Part shown: in pieces, positions 21,143 through 30,243 of the stretch
How the letters are laid out: each line of letters starts with the position of its first letter
Position numbering within the stretch: position 1 is the first letter of the stretch
DNA from: Enterococcus_K sp051713825
Lineage (GTDB): Bacteria > Bacillota > Bacilli > Lactobacillales > Enterococcaceae
Length of the DNA stretch: 64,000 bases
Direction of reading: 5' to 3'
Assembly: GCF_051713825.1 (NCBI RefSeq)
Contig: NZ_JBIOQR010000001.1
Coordinates: forward strand, 1,798,001-1,862,000
Translations under genes and position numbers: made by a program
The notes under the pieces: model-generated
Told to the model about the DNA's origin: nothing
Databases searched by the model: none
Seen by the model: only the letters and a program-made list of their open reading frames with translations

Positions 21143-21832
21143 TCACTCCAAAGGCTCTGTCGCACGTCTGCGGACAGTTTGTCGGTTTTTTAAAAACTCA
21201 TAATCTTTTTTCAGCGCCGTTAATTCTTCTGTCAACTCCAACACTGCTTGAGTTTCTATCTCTTCCTTAAAGACTTCATATCCGCTTGAGTCACCAGCCA
21301 CATCAAGGTAGGTGGTTCGTTTTTTTAGTTCCTTGTATAACTCTTCTGTGGAAAAATAACGTGTTCCCTTCTCCATTTGTTTGGCCTTTCTGACCTCTCT
21401 AAACAATGAAGCAAAAAATCTGTTGGTTAAAGCTGCTTCCTCCACTTCTAACTCTTTTTTTTGTGGCTTTTTGACCACACGAAATGTCCCTTTTGAATCC
21501 ACCACTTCTTCACTAGCATAAGGACGATAAACTAAGACCCCAATCTCACTCGGGATTTCTTCTTTGACTTGTTCATACAATTCCTTAGGCAACACATAAT
21601 AATTATAATGACCAATAAATGACAGCTTTGCTTTTGAACGGAAATCTGCTTTTGAAACCTTTAATTCGTAGCATCGCCATTCTCTTATACCATCTGGTTG
21701 AATAAAGCAACTTAGAGTATCCACAATTCCTTTATCATCAGGCATCGTTACTTCTTCAACAACTATTGCACCCAATTCCAAACAATATTCATATAAAGAG
21801 ACTTCCATCTCAATTGTTAATGGTGTTTTCAC
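21143..21832 (-). CDS. sce7726 / MmcB-like family protein, predicted PD-(D/E)XK nuclease fold
   Basis: The 229-residue product contains a nuclease-like core: a Glu in an early helix, then GIVDTLSCFI, and after about 17 residues CYELKVSKADFRSKAKL. This gives a D...ExK pattern typical of PD-(D/E)XK enzymes. YNYYVLPKELYEQV follows, as in the MmcB/sce7726 group. The C-terminal part (about 120-229) is charged and helical. It starts at GTG (21832) with AGGAG upstream. It forms a two-gene unit with the sce7725 gene. Nuclease activity is predicted from motifs only. Confidence 0.7.
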   Translation of the reverse strand: MKTPLTIEMEVSLYEYCLELGAIVVEEVTMPDDKGIVDTLSCFIQPDGIREWRCYELKVSKADFRSKAKLSFIGHYNYYVLPKELYEQVKEEIPSEIGVLVYRPYASEEVVDSKGTFRVVKKPQKKELEVEEAALTNRFFASLFREVRKAKQMEKGTRYFSTEELYKELKKRTTYLDVAGDSSGYEVFKEEIETQAVLELTEELTALKKDYEFLKNRQTVRRRATEPLE

Positions 21833-22095
21833 TCAACCTCACTCCTCGCAGATCTATCTAATTAGCTGATTTCTCCTATCACTTCATTTATTATGCAGCT
21901 GTTTACCACAGTCCTTTATTTATGCTTTATTAAGTAAGATTATAATACAAACATACGTTCTTATCAAAGTTTTTTTGATAAATGCGCAAACAAAAATAGG
22001 CTTACATTGACATTTTATGCTGCCTTCTAAGCCTATGTTCTTTTATTTGATATCCACAACTCATGTAACCACAAACGCGATTCACGAGCTCGTTT

Positions 22096-22671
22096 TTAAC
22101 TAATATCACGATTCTCCAAGTCCAACACCTGAATTTTTGACCATCTTTTCTGCCAATTTTTTTTAGCCACTCGTTGTCTATAAATAGCCATTCTGGCTGT
22201 CGACTCTTTGAAAAAAGGTGTTGCTCGAACAACAAAATTAACCATATCTGAAATTCCGTACGGAGCGAGTAGATTTATCTTATCGTCTCTTAAAGCAACA
22301 GCAATAGCCGTGCAGGTTTCAGGAAATTTAGATAAAGCATCCATGCTACTTGTATATGGCGTTGTGCCTGGATTATGACTATGCATGTACACCTCATTTT
22401 TTAACTCCCATTGAAACTCTGGATATTTTGTTTTGAGCTTAGCTTCAAGTCGAACGGTTTCTTCGTAACTAATACTTGGGTCATAAAATACCACATCAAC
22501 ATCATTGGATTGATCCAGCTCATTTTCTCCTGATAAATAATTCCAAATAAAATTCCGAATCGTCCCCGCACACAACCAGCAATCAGTTAGATTCAGCTCA
22601 TTGACAATGTTTAGTATCTCTCTCAAACGATTGTTTGTGGCAATCACTTGTTTTAATTCTTCCTCATTCAT
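22096..22671 (-). CDS. Nucleotidyltransferase family protein (DUF925-like)
   Basis: The 191-residue product resembles the DUF925 branch of nucleotidyltransferases. CAGTIRNFIWNYLSG matches the family's G-x-[IL]-RN motif, and NDVDVVFYD has the metal-binding Asp pair expected after it. The substrate is unknown. The ATG at 22671 follows AGGGAGAGG; an upstream extension has no site. It lies 52 bases after the GFA gene on the same strand, within a run of small accessory genes. The gap 21833-22095 shows nothing clear. Confidence 0.8.
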   Translation of the reverse strand: MNEEELKQVIATNNRLREILNIVNELNLTDCWLCAGTIRNFIWNYLSGENELDQSNDVDVVFYDPSISYEETVRLEAKLKTKYPEFQWELKNEVYMHSHNPGTTPYTSSMDALSKFPETCTAIAVALRDDKINLLAPYGISDMVNFVVRATPFFKESTARMAIYRQRVAKKNWQKRWSKIQVLDLENRDIS

Positions 22672-22723
22672 CGCGTCCTCTCCCTTTCTATTGAATCCTA
22701 GTGACAGACTAACTCTAGTCCGC

Positions 22724-23131
22724 TTAGGCAAAATCTGTCTCTAGATATTTTTTTGTTTGACCAACATAATCATAATAACACGGTTTGTTATCGTAATAAA
22801 TTTCTGTTGTGATGGTGACCTTATTTTCTGGCAGATTATCCACTACACCGGCTGGAACAAAATAAGTCTTTTCAGAAAGAAAATAATAATAGAGACTCGT
22901 CCCACAATGTTTACAAAAACCTCTTTGCCCTTTCTCAGATGAAGAGTAACTCCCTAGCGCTTCTTTAGAAGACATCGTCAATTCACCCACACATTTCATC
23001 CCAAGAAAGCCACTACTCCCCATCATTTTTCGACACATCGCGCAATGACAAACTTCAATAGACCAATCTTTTAACACTGCTGTAAACGACACCTTCTTAC
23101 ATAAACAAGAACACGTAACTGGATGCACCAT
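22724..23131 (-). CDS. GFA family protein (CENP-V/GFA zinc-binding domain)
   Basis: The 135-residue protein has the paired cysteine motifs of the glutathione-dependent formaldehyde-activating enzyme (GFA) family: CSCLCKKV near the N-terminus, CHCAMCRKMMGS at about 28-39, and GFCKHCGTSLYY at about 71-82. These bind zinc. Substrate and reaction are unknown for most members; formaldehyde activation should not be assumed, since most low-GC cocci lack the full pathway. Confidence 0.85.
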   Translation of the reverse strand: MVHPVTCSCLCKKVSFTAVLKDWSIEVCHCAMCRKMMGSSGFLGMKCVGELTMSSKEALGSYSSSEKGQRGFCKHCGTSLYYYFLSEKTYFVPAGVVDNLPENKVTITTEIYYDNKPCYYDYVGQTKKYLETDFA

Positions 23132-23170
23132 ACTCCCTCATTTCTCCAAACAGATTTTTCATACCCATGC

Positions 23171-23620
23171 TTATTTTAAATGGACTGTCAAATCCCCACT
23201 ACTTTCTGAATAAAAAAACTCAGAAAACTCTGGATTACTAAAGACTTCAACCATTTCCATAAAATCAGGTACTAAAGAATAATTGCCCAACTCTTTCTTG
23301 TCTATCCAAAACACAGGCCCCTCATCAGAAGCGCTCAATGTTCCTTCAAATTCAGTCGCTTTATATAAAAACACCACATAACGTTCATCATTTTGCGTTT
23401 GAAATTGTTTGACGCCACACAGTACAGGCCGTTTAATGGCTAGTCCCGTTTCTTCTCGGACCTCTCTAATCACAGAATCAACAAATGATTCATTTTTTTC
23501 AACATGTCCGCCTGGAAACGCCACACCTGGCCAATCTTTCTTCATTCTCTCTTGAACAAGCACCTGCCCAAATTCATTTTCAATCATACACATATTTGTA
23601 AAAATTGCTTTCTCCATCAC
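23171..23620 (-). CDS. Nudix hydrolase (MutT/8-oxo-dGTPase-like)
   Basis: The 149-residue product has a complete Nudix box, GGHVEKNESFVDSVIREVREETGL (shown as its parts GGHVEKNESF and REVREETGL), about residues 37-60. Such enzymes hydrolyse nucleoside diphosphate derivatives, and this subtype resembles 8-oxo-dGTP diphosphatases. The start may be GTG (23620, AAGGGA nine bases upstream) or the adjacent ATG (23617). It follows the GNAT gene by four bases and so is probably co-transcribed with it and the HAD gene. Confidence 0.85.
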   Translation of the reverse strand: MMEKAIFTNMCMIENEFGQVLVQERMKKDWPGVAFPGGHVEKNESFVDSVIREVREETGLAIKRPVLCGVKQFQTQNDERYVVFLYKATEFEGTLSASDEGPVFWIDKKELGNYSLVPDFMEMVEVFSNPEFSEFFYSESSGDLTVHLK

Positions 23621-23624
23621 CTAC

Positions 23625-24140
23625 TTAAATCCCTTCTACTCTTCTTTTTGACATATATAAAACTAACTCATCATTATTAACACAAGGTGCCTGCATCTCT
23701 AACGGTTTGTTGTTGAACCAAACCCCTGAGCCATCTGGAACATACCCACGTTGACAATAAAGTCTTTGTGCTGCGCCATACCCCGCATGAAGTCCAACAC
23801 CTAAAGTTATTACCTCAGCTAGTCTTTGTGCCTGCGACTCTGCGACAGCCAATAATTGGTTGCCAATCCCTTGTCTTTGATACTTTTCAAACACATTAAA
23901 ATCAACAATCTCTGGAAATTTATTTTTAAATGGTCCTTGTTTCGCCAAATCAATCAGCGTTACATACCCCGCAACTTCTTGATTAATTTCTGCAACAAAA
24001 ACCGACCGTTGCGATGATTCTTGCTCCATAAAATAATTGGCAAGCGTTTCTTTTCTAGATGGCCAACCCTGTTGGATAAAGGCAGCATCGATTGTTTCTA
24101 TATCATGCGACCGCATTTTTCGGATTTTCACTTTATTCAC
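23625..24140 (-). CDS. GNAT family N-acetyltransferase
   Basis: The 171-residue product has GNAT features: VFVAEINQEVAGYVTL, then VFEKYQRQGIGNQLLAVAE with the acetyl-CoA loop (RQGIGN), and a late RLYCQRGYVPDGSGV segment. The acceptor is unknown. The GTG start at 24140 has GGAGGAG upstream and overlaps the last codon of the HAD frame as it now reads. If the HAD frameshift (see that entry) were corrected, the upstream stop would lie three bases before this start. Confidence 0.82.
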   Translation of the reverse strand: MNKVKIRKMRSHDIETIDAAFIQQGWPSRKETLANYFMEQESSQRSVFVAEINQEVAGYVTLIDLAKQGPFKNKFPEIVDFNVFEKYQRQGIGNQLLAVAESQAQRLAEVITLGVGLHAGYGAAQRLYCQRGYVPDGSGVWFNNKPLEMQAPCVNNDELVLYMSKRRVEGI

Positions 24141-24673
24141 TTGTTACTCCTCCTCTTGCATATTTTGAGCAAGGAGCCATTTAACTGCATCGTAGACATT
24201 CTCTTTCTTTTCTCTAAGCAATTCCCTGTAAATGAATCCTTATGCTCGGCACCACGTCCAGTCGCAACATGAATCCCAAGAACACCAAAATCGTTGGCAC
24301 AATTCATATCTGCCCTATAGCTATCCCCAATCACAACCGCTTTTGTTCGATCAAATTGATACAGGTTCTCTGCCTCTTCAAGTAAACCTGTCTTTGGTTT
24401 GCGACACGTACACCAGCTATTTTCTTGATGCGGACAAATGAATACTTCATCAAATCCAATTGTTTTTAATGACTGTTCAAGTGCAGTCCTGTTCATTTTT
24501 CCTTCAGCTATTTTTGTTTGATTTGTGAGGGCAAAAACCTGACAACCCGACTTTTTCAACAGCTGGATAGCTTCCCTTACTTTCTCATATAATACAAATT
24601 CTTCTATTGCACAATAATGGCCACTTCCACCAATCGTTCCATCTCGATCAATAAAAACTGTTGTAAAATTCAT
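24137..24673 (-). CDS. HAD-IIIA phosphatase (GmhB/HisB-like), frameshifted C-terminus
   Basis: The N-terminal 145 residues match HAD-IIIA phosphatases: VFIDRDGTI (nucleophile DxD), ALTNQTKIAEG (motif II Thr), CRKPKTG (motif III Lys) and VIGDSYRADMNCA (motif IV). A CPHQENSWCTCRKP zinc-type Cys cluster is as in GmhB. After GAEHKDSF the product runs into a Lys/Arg/Ser-rich tail that looks unnatural. The neighbouring frame reads YRELLREKKENVYDAVKWL and stops at 24144-24146, a much more natural ending. A one-base loss (or similar) near 24230-24242 explains this. The active site lies before the shift, so activity may remain. Start chosen at ATG 24673; GTG 24682 is possible. Confidence 0.8.
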   Translation of the reverse strand: MNFTTVFIDRDGTIGGSGHYCAIEEFVLYEKVREAIQLLKKSGCQVFALTNQTKIAEGKMNRTALEQSLKTIGFDEVFICPHQENSWCTCRKPKTGLLEEAENLYQFDRTKAVVIGDSYRADMNCANDFGVLGIHVATGRGAEHKDSFTGNCLEKRKRMSTMQLNGSLLKICKRRSNK

Positions 24674-24924
24674 TTGATACACTTCCCATCTAATGAAAAC
24701 TTTTTTATTTAAACCTTATCCATTTTTATTCTCTTAACGCCCCTTCATTATAACGCAACCTTTGTCATATAGGTACATAATCAAGTGTTTTACAAAAAAA
24801 ATGGACTACTCGTCTAGGTAACGAATAACCCACTCTTGGATCAGTTTTTGATGGCAATAGATAAAAAAGCTTTTTTCAAATAAGTGAATAGGCGCGTACA
24901 AAAATTGACACACTACACTTAAAC

Positions 24925-25326
24925 TCATGCCTTTTTCGCTAATCTGAAGTTTATTATAGAACCAACCATCGCTAACACCCCAATAATGATTAGCTTTAAT
25001 GCGCCCGCTTCATTTTCAAAAACATATAAATAAGCGCTTAAGAAGGCCATATAAGTAAATGTTATGATTGCGAAACAATTAACGGTCATTCTTAACTGCT
25101 TACTTTCTTGTTCTTTATAGACCATCAAAAAGGTTTGGTATGAGTAAAACACCCCCGTCACACCAAACAAAATGAAAAAAACAAAGACAAAGACTGGATT
25201 AGTCAGCCCTTGGAGTAGTGAGCCAATAATTGCTACCACAGACGCCAACACAATCAGCCCTGACACACTACCAACAACTAGTGGGTAGCTTTTTTTTAAC
25301 AAAGGAATTTTTGTTTCTTTTTCCAT
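24925..25326 (-). CDS. Small four-helix membrane protein
   Basis: The 133-residue protein has four hydrophobic segments (about 15-37, 43-65, 79-102 and 110-128) and short charged loops, with no family I recognise. It starts at ATG 25326 with GGAGAAGG upstream. It is the first gene of a minus-strand stretch and has no obvious partner. The gap to the HAD gene (24674-24924) is AT-rich and unremarkable. Confidence 0.65.
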   Translation of the reverse strand: MEKETKIPLLKKSYPLVVGSVSGLIVLASVVAIIGSLLQGLTNPVFVFVFFILFGVTGVFYSYQTFLMVYKEQESKQLRMTVNCFAIITFTYMAFLSAYLYVFENEAGALKLIIIGVLAMVGSIINFRLAKKA

Positions 25327-25445
25327 TTCACCTTCTCCAATCTCCTAACTAAGTGACTTCTGAATAAGTTTTTTTGAGAACTCCTCTTTTCATTATAGTG
25401 AATTCTGTCTTAATTATACTCCTTTTCGTCTCATTCTTCTCTCTT

Positions 25446-25491
25446 CAAAAAACCTCTTTTATCAACCTTTAAATAAAGTTAATAAAAGAGG
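25446..25491 (-). terminator. Terminator after the lipoprotein gene
   Basis: CCTCTTTTAT and ATAAAAGAGG (25453-25491) form a stem with a further imperfect inner stem. On the minus strand TTTTTT follows (25446-25452). Confidence 0.75.
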
Positions 25492-25588
25492 CGATTACAC
25501 GATAAAAATTAGTAACACATCTAATCTAGTTATTTAAATGACTCAACTCACCCTCACTTATTGTCCAGATTAACACCCTATCAAATCC

Positions 25589-26371
25589 TCAGTCAATTTT
25601 TTTGTAGCGAATCGGTTTGGACATCCCTTCTGGCACATCTTCTCCTTTTTTAGAATAGTAGCTGGGATTAATGCCAGATGCAGCAGTCAGTATATTCTTT
25701 TCAGAAAAATCAAAGAAATAACGGCTAGATTCATCTTCCGTCAACGCAGTCATGACTTGATTAGAGACCTCCTCAACCTTTAGTAATTGACTGTCTTTTC
25801 CATCCAAATTGTCTACATATCTTAGGGTTTGTTCCGTCTCATTCTCAAGAGATAGACGAATGTAATAAGTTTTTTGTTCCTCCTCTGATTTCCATTCGCC
25901 AATCAGATCAGTAAATTCAGCCATTGTTGAACTCGTTTTATTTATGTTCACTTGCTTTACAGCGTCTCTATTCAATTCAATAGGCGCTAAGCTTCCACCC
26001 ACGCTACCTTCTGAAACTTCATATGAAGGCAACACAGTCACTTTATTTTCCTCCAGCCTAAAAACATAATCCAGAGGTTGCTTTTCTTCTGTTTGAGTAT
26101 GAATATGATTACCTGTAGTCTCTGTGACCTTCAGTTTTTCGCCATCAAAATACACATACCCTTCACTCTCAGAAATTTCATATTCTTTCGCTTCTCCATC
26201 AGTATGTAAAAACCATTTGCCGACTAACTGGCTACTTAAATTTTTATTAATCTTTACAATTTTGTCATCAGCAGCTTGTGTCGTTTCTTGAGTCGACGCC
26301 TCGCTATTTGAGCATGCTACTAATAACATTACACTCGCGAGAATCACGCCACCTATAACTATCTTTTTCAT
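25589..26371 (-). CDS. Hypothetical lipoprotein with two related halves
   Basis: The 260-residue product has a lipoprotein signal peptide ending LLVACSNS (Cys near residue 20), so it should be membrane-anchored on the outside. The mature part contains two segments that read like a repeat: SQLVGKWFLHTDGEAKEYEI (about 47-66) and TDLIGEWKSEEEQKTYYIRL (about 153-172), each a GxW-type start of a beta-rich lipocalin-like unit. No function is known to me. A promoter was not identified with confidence in 26372-26620. Confidence 0.7.
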   Translation of the reverse strand: MKKIVIGGVILASVMLLVACSNSEASTQETTQAADDKIVKINKNLSSQLVGKWFLHTDGEAKEYEISESEGYVYFDGEKLKVTETTGNHIHTQTEEKQPLDYVFRLEENKVTVLPSYEVSEGSVGGSLAPIELNRDAVKQVNINKTSSTMAEFTDLIGEWKSEEEQKTYYIRLSLENETEQTLRYVDNLDGKDSQLLKVEEVSNQVMTALTEDESSRYFFDFSEKNILTAASGINPSYYSKKGEDVPEGMSKPIRYKKID

Positions 26372-26620
26372 AAAACACTTCCTTTCTGCCTTTACTCTCC
26401 TAATACCTGTTCTCAGAGATTAAATTCACTCTACCTCATTTGGTAGTATTTTCTATTTATATCCCTATCTACTGTACACTCTAACAAAAGGACTTTTTAG
26501 ACTAGAGCTTGTAACTCTTCTATGATAAATTAGTTTATAAGAAATATGTCTACTGATAGTTTTGGTATCTATTGATTATTGAATCACTTATTTCCATAAT
26601 AAAATATGAAATAAAAATAA

Positions 26621-27229
26621 ACTCATTATTCTATTATATCAGCTAAAATTCCAAGTAATTCCTCCCTCTATGTCACTTTTTTAAATGAAGAATTTCAATC
26701 TTACTGTCAGATTAGAATAAGCACACATAAAGCAAAAGTTAGCTTTTACAGTAATAAAACCTTTATTTTTTATGGAAAAGAGACTGATTCATTAATCGAA
26801 CAAATTATAAACTGCTTAAAAATTTCACCATGGGCTAAATTTACCTATTCAGAATTCTTAGTATTACTGGTAATGAAAAAGAAAGCCCGTGGTCTAACAT
26901 CCTATATCGATAATACATTCGGCATTTTTTTCGATAACATCCAAGGAATGGTGTTATAAAATGAAATCTATTCTGGAACAGAAAGATTTGTAAACATTGC
27001 TTCAGAAGGTTGGGATGAAACAATGAAAAAGTTATTTTCCACTGGCCTTTTGTCTTACAGAGAAAAACGAAGTGATATACTAAAACTTTATATAACAAAT
27101 GCGGGGATGAAGATGCTTACTCACTATCAAAACAATTATATGTCACTGTTTAAAATCGACTATGCTACACTAAACTTTAAAAACCTAAAAATTCCTTCTG
27201 ATGAAGTTGATTTTGAGAGTAGTGAATAA
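26621..27229 (+). pseudogene. Decayed gene of unknown function (stop-interrupted)
   Basis: One reading frame stays open from 26621 to 27229 apart from a single TAA at 26957-26959, and it has no start codon near its beginning. The joined translation is protein-like: SYCQIRISTHKAKVSFYSNK, SPWAKFTYSEFLVLLVMKKK, then after the stop ERFVNIASEGWDETMKKLF and STGLLSYREKRSDILKLYI. The last part reads like a winged-helix wing and helix. Codons 27023-27229 could still give a 68-residue fragment. The family is unknown. It is AT-rich and next to an IS21 remnant. Confidence 0.5.
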
Positions 27230-27346
27230 TGTGTCAGTATTTTCCAGTCTGATATATAATTTTTATTTTTTTCAAATCAGATTTACCTATATAGATCATC
27301 TCAAGAAAATTATTTTTAGTAACTCAATCTCGAACTATCTACTCGA

Positions 27347-27649
27347 TTGTATCATATTCTGCCATCATATAGTTCAATAGTGAGGTATGCAAACTATGAA
27401 CTGTTAATTATTGATGAAATTGGTTATCTTCCAATTCAGCGACAGGAGGCAAATTTATTGTTTCGATTGATTAACGCTCGATACGAACACCTTTCGACTA
27501 TCTTTACGACTAATTCTAGCCTGTCTGGCTGGGGAAATCCAACAGCCACAGCAGCTATACTAGATCGATTGGTTCATCATTCTCATATATTCAAAATTAC
27601 TGGAAAATCATATCGATTGAGAGATCATCAAGAAAATCTACAAAAATAA
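27347..27649 (+). pseudogene. IS21-family helper ATPase (istB) C-terminal remnant
   Basis: The product contains YELLIIDEIGYLP (Walker B of IstB), EANLLFRLINARYEHLSTIFTTN and AILDRLVHHSHIFKITGKSYR, the conserved C-terminal half of IstB. The N-terminal domain and Walker A are absent. A short deletion lies at SGWGNPTATAAILDRL, where full-length proteins have several more residues. istA and the IS ends are not present. It is therefore a non-functional fragment. The stretch 27650-27812 shows nothing further. Confidence 0.75.
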
Positions 27650-27812
27650 GGATAATAAAACCGCCTTTTTCCTACATTTCTAAACCGCCCTTGACAATCC
27701 TGATTAAATTAGACACCTTATCACAGAAATACACCATCATAATCACCACTTTTTATAATTATAATGACAATTGTGTCATATTACTATTCAAATATTGGGA
27801 TAATTCTCAAAC

Positions 27813-27858
27813 CAAAAAAACGCCTCCGCTAACCGATTAGTTAACGAAAGAGCTTTTT
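27813..27858 (-). terminator. Hairpin downstream of the sufT-like gene
   Basis: CGCTAAC and GTTAACG (about 27827-27845) form a stem. On the minus strand a run of seven T follows (27814-27820). It probably ends the sufT-like transcript. Confidence 0.5.
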
Positions 27859-27936
27859 ATTTTTTACTATATTAAATTGAACATCTTTTTAACAATAAAC
27901 TCTCTAATTGAGAGCCAATTATTATAAAAAACGTCT

Positions 27937-28278
27937 CTATCGAATCCCCAAAGCAATCCGTGCATAACGACTCATCTTATCAGTCGTCCAAGCTGGATAC
28001 CACACAAGCTTCACTTCTGCTTTTGTGACTTCTGGGACTTCTTTCATTGCTTCGTGAATTTGTTCTGTCAAAATATCTGCTAACGGGCAGCCCATAGTAG
28101 TTAAAGTCATTTTCACTACAGTCTCCCCTGTTTGTTCAAACTCGATTTCATAAATTAAACCTAAGTTTACAATATCAATCCCTAATTCAGGATCAATCAC
28201 GGTTTCTAATGCCATTAAGATGCGTTCTTTGATGGACTCAATTTCTTCTGGACTCCACTCTTGATTGGTTTCGCTCAT
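27937..28278 (-). CDS. MIP18/DUF59 family metal-sulfur cluster assembly factor (SufT-like)
   Basis: The 113-residue protein matches the DUF59 (MIP18, PaaD/SufT/YitW) family. It has TVIDPELGIDIVNLGLIYEI near residue 30 and MTLTTMGCPLADIL with the conserved Cys near residue 64, followed by VKLVWYPAWTTDKMS. Members help mature iron-sulfur proteins. It is a single gene with a GGAGTGTG site. Other Suf genes are not in the window. Confidence 0.88.
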   Translation of the reverse strand: MSETNQEWSPEEIESIKERILMALETVIDPELGIDIVNLGLIYEIEFEQTGETVVKMTLTTMGCPLADILTEQIHEAMKEVPEVTKAEVKLVWYPAWTTDKMSRYARIALGIR

Positions 28279-28423
28279 CTTTTCACACTCCTCGTCAAGA
28301 TTCCTACCTATAATACTCTTTTTTTGGTTATTTGTAAATGAGAATATCCTCGGAATGATTCTCGTTACTTGAGCGTTTGCTACTCACTCTTCAATTATTT
28401 GTTTGTTTTATTTTCTTTCAAAG

Positions 28424-28497
28424 AGCCAAAAGAACAAGCCTTCTGCAAGAAAGAAAATAAATTCTGTTCATGCTACTTCTGCTTGTTCTCTTTTAGC
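28424..28497 (-). terminator. Long imperfect hairpin after lysA
   Basis: AAAAGAACAAGC (about 28428-28439) and GCTTGTTCTCTTTT (about 28480-28493) pair around a loop of about 40 bases. It lies 30 bases after the lysA stop. A T run is poor, so it may be a terminator or an mRNA-stabilising hairpin. Confidence 0.4.
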
Positions 28498-28524
28498 GAC
28501 TAATTTACTTTAGAATAATTATTA

Positions 28525-29832
28525 TTAATCAACTGGGACATCTAAATCAATCAAATCTTCGTAAGTTTCACGTCTCACGACTAACGTTTCTTTACCACCT
28601 TCAACAAAAACAACTGCTGGTCTAGGATTCCGATTATAGTTACTAGCCATAGAATAACCGTACGCTCCCGTACTTGTCAGGGCAATAATGTCTTCCTCTG
28701 TGACAGTTGGAAACGCGATGTCTCGAATAAGAACATCGCCAGACTCGCAATATTTTCCAACAATATTAATTGACTCTTTTTCTTCGTTTGCCTCTATTTT
28801 ACGATTAGCGACCAACGCATCATATCTCGCATCATATAAGGCCGGACGAATGTTATCTCCCATTCCACCATCAACTGAAACAAATTTGCGAATAGAAGGG
28901 ACATCCTTTTGAGAACCCACGCTATATAATGTCACGCCCGCTTCAGCCACAATACTACGTCCTGGCTCAATCCATATTTCAGGAAACGGGTAGGCAATTT
29001 TTTGACAATTTTCTTTCACTTGTTGGATAATCGTTTGGACAAACTCTGCTGGTGACACAGGTGTATCTGACTCCGTGTACTGAATGCCAAACCCACCACC
29101 CACATTAAATACCGTTGCTGTATAATCTAACTCTTTTTTCCAAGTAGCTAATAGATCAAAAATAATATCTGTCGCTGCCACAAATCCTTCTGGTGAAAAA
29201 ATCTGTGAACCAATATGACAATGAACGCCTTTAACGACAAACACCTCATCCGCTAAAAGTTGTTTTAACGCTTGTTTAGCTTGGCCACTCGCTACATCAA
29301 AACCAAATTTTGAATCCGCTTGACCAGTCAAAATATAGTCATGTGTTTCCGCACTAATCCCTGGTGTCACACGGAATAAAACTTCTTGTCTTTTTTGTTT
29401 AGCATGAAGAATTTCACTTAAAAGTTGAATCTCATAGAAGTTATCAACAATGATTGTGCCTACGCCTTCATCAACAGCCATCTGTAGTTCACTTCTTGTT
29501 TTATTGTTCCCATGAAACTCGATATCTTTAGGGTCCATGCCCCCTTTAAGAGCTGTGTACAACTCTCCACCTGAAACGACATCACAAGCTAAGGATTCCT
29601 CTTGTAACACCTTATACACTGCAAGACAGCTAAATGCTTTACTCGCATATACGACTTTATTTTTAACACCCGCTTCTTTAAATGTTTGCTTGAAGCCTCG
29701 TGCCATCTCTCGAATGTGTTGAACGTCATAAACAAATAATGGCGTCCCATATTTTTTTGCCAACTCAATTGTATCGACACCACCGATTTCTAAGTGGTCT
29801 TTTTGATTCCATTTTGCTGTCCCGAATAGCAT
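28525..29832 (-). CDS. lysA: Diaminopimelate decarboxylase
   Basis: The 435-residue product matches PLP-dependent DAP decarboxylase (fold III). It has the PLP lysine in KVVYASKAFSC (about 55-65), the VHCHIGSQ motif, VNVGGGFGIQY-like FNVGGGFG, EPGRSIVAEAG, and the late CESGDVL and GAYGYSMASNYN active-site segments. It converts meso-diaminopimelate to lysine. The ATG at 29832 has GGAG seven bases upstream. No lysine riboswitch or T-box is visible in the upstream gap, and the rest of the lysine pathway is not nearby. Confidence 0.93.
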   Translation of the reverse strand: MLFGTAKWNQKDHLEIGGVDTIELAKKYGTPLFVYDVQHIREMARGFKQTFKEAGVKNKVVYASKAFSCLAVYKVLQEESLACDVVSGGELYTALKGGMDPKDIEFHGNNKTRSELQMAVDEGVGTIIVDNFYEIQLLSEILHAKQKRQEVLFRVTPGISAETHDYILTGQADSKFGFDVASGQAKQALKQLLADEVFVVKGVHCHIGSQIFSPEGFVAATDIIFDLLATWKKELDYTATVFNVGGGFGIQYTESDTPVSPAEFVQTIIQQVKENCQKIAYPFPEIWIEPGRSIVAEAGVTLYSVGSQKDVPSIRKFVSVDGGMGDNIRPALYDARYDALVANRKIEANEEKESINIVGKYCESGDVLIRDIAFPTVTEEDIIALTSTGAYGYSMASNYNRNPRPAVVFVEGGKETLVVRRETYEDLIDLDVPVD

Positions 29833-30140
29833 AACTTCACTCCTCACTCCTAATTATTTAGCAATAATAGCATACTAATGAAAACTTGACTAGATTTCAC
29901 TCAGCATTTTCTTATTTTCCTTTTCTGATTCGTCTCTGTTAACCAGAACTTTTCGTAAAAATTTCCTGAAGCCATTAAATTTATTCAAAAAAAATTCTAT
30001 TAAAAAATAGCGTAATTAATTTTGAAAGGATAAACAGTGCTCAATTTTCTTCCTAAAGTGACGGCCTCTTTAACAAAACAACTTTATTATTAGAATAACT
30101 GATGTTAGGATAATTCTATAAGAAGAAAAAAATTTCTATT

Positions 30141-30169
30141 TTGATAAAGGACTTTTGACTGACTATAGA
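30141..30169 (+). promoter_or_regulatory. Promoter of the Cof-type HAD gene
   Basis: TTGATA (30141-30146) and TATAGA (30164-30169) are 17 bases apart, about 75 bases upstream of the start. The gap 29833-30140 between it and lysA is AT-rich with no other clear element. Confidence 0.5.
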
Positions 30170-30243
30170 CGCACTCATTCCTGACTGTCAGGCGGATAGG
30201 TCAATCACTGATTACTGAACAAAATATGGATAGGAGTACATTC

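Noticed and set aside
22002..22235. 77-codon minus-strand frame downstream of the nucleotidyltransferase
   Set aside because: It mostly overlaps the real gene in another frame and lacks a start site.
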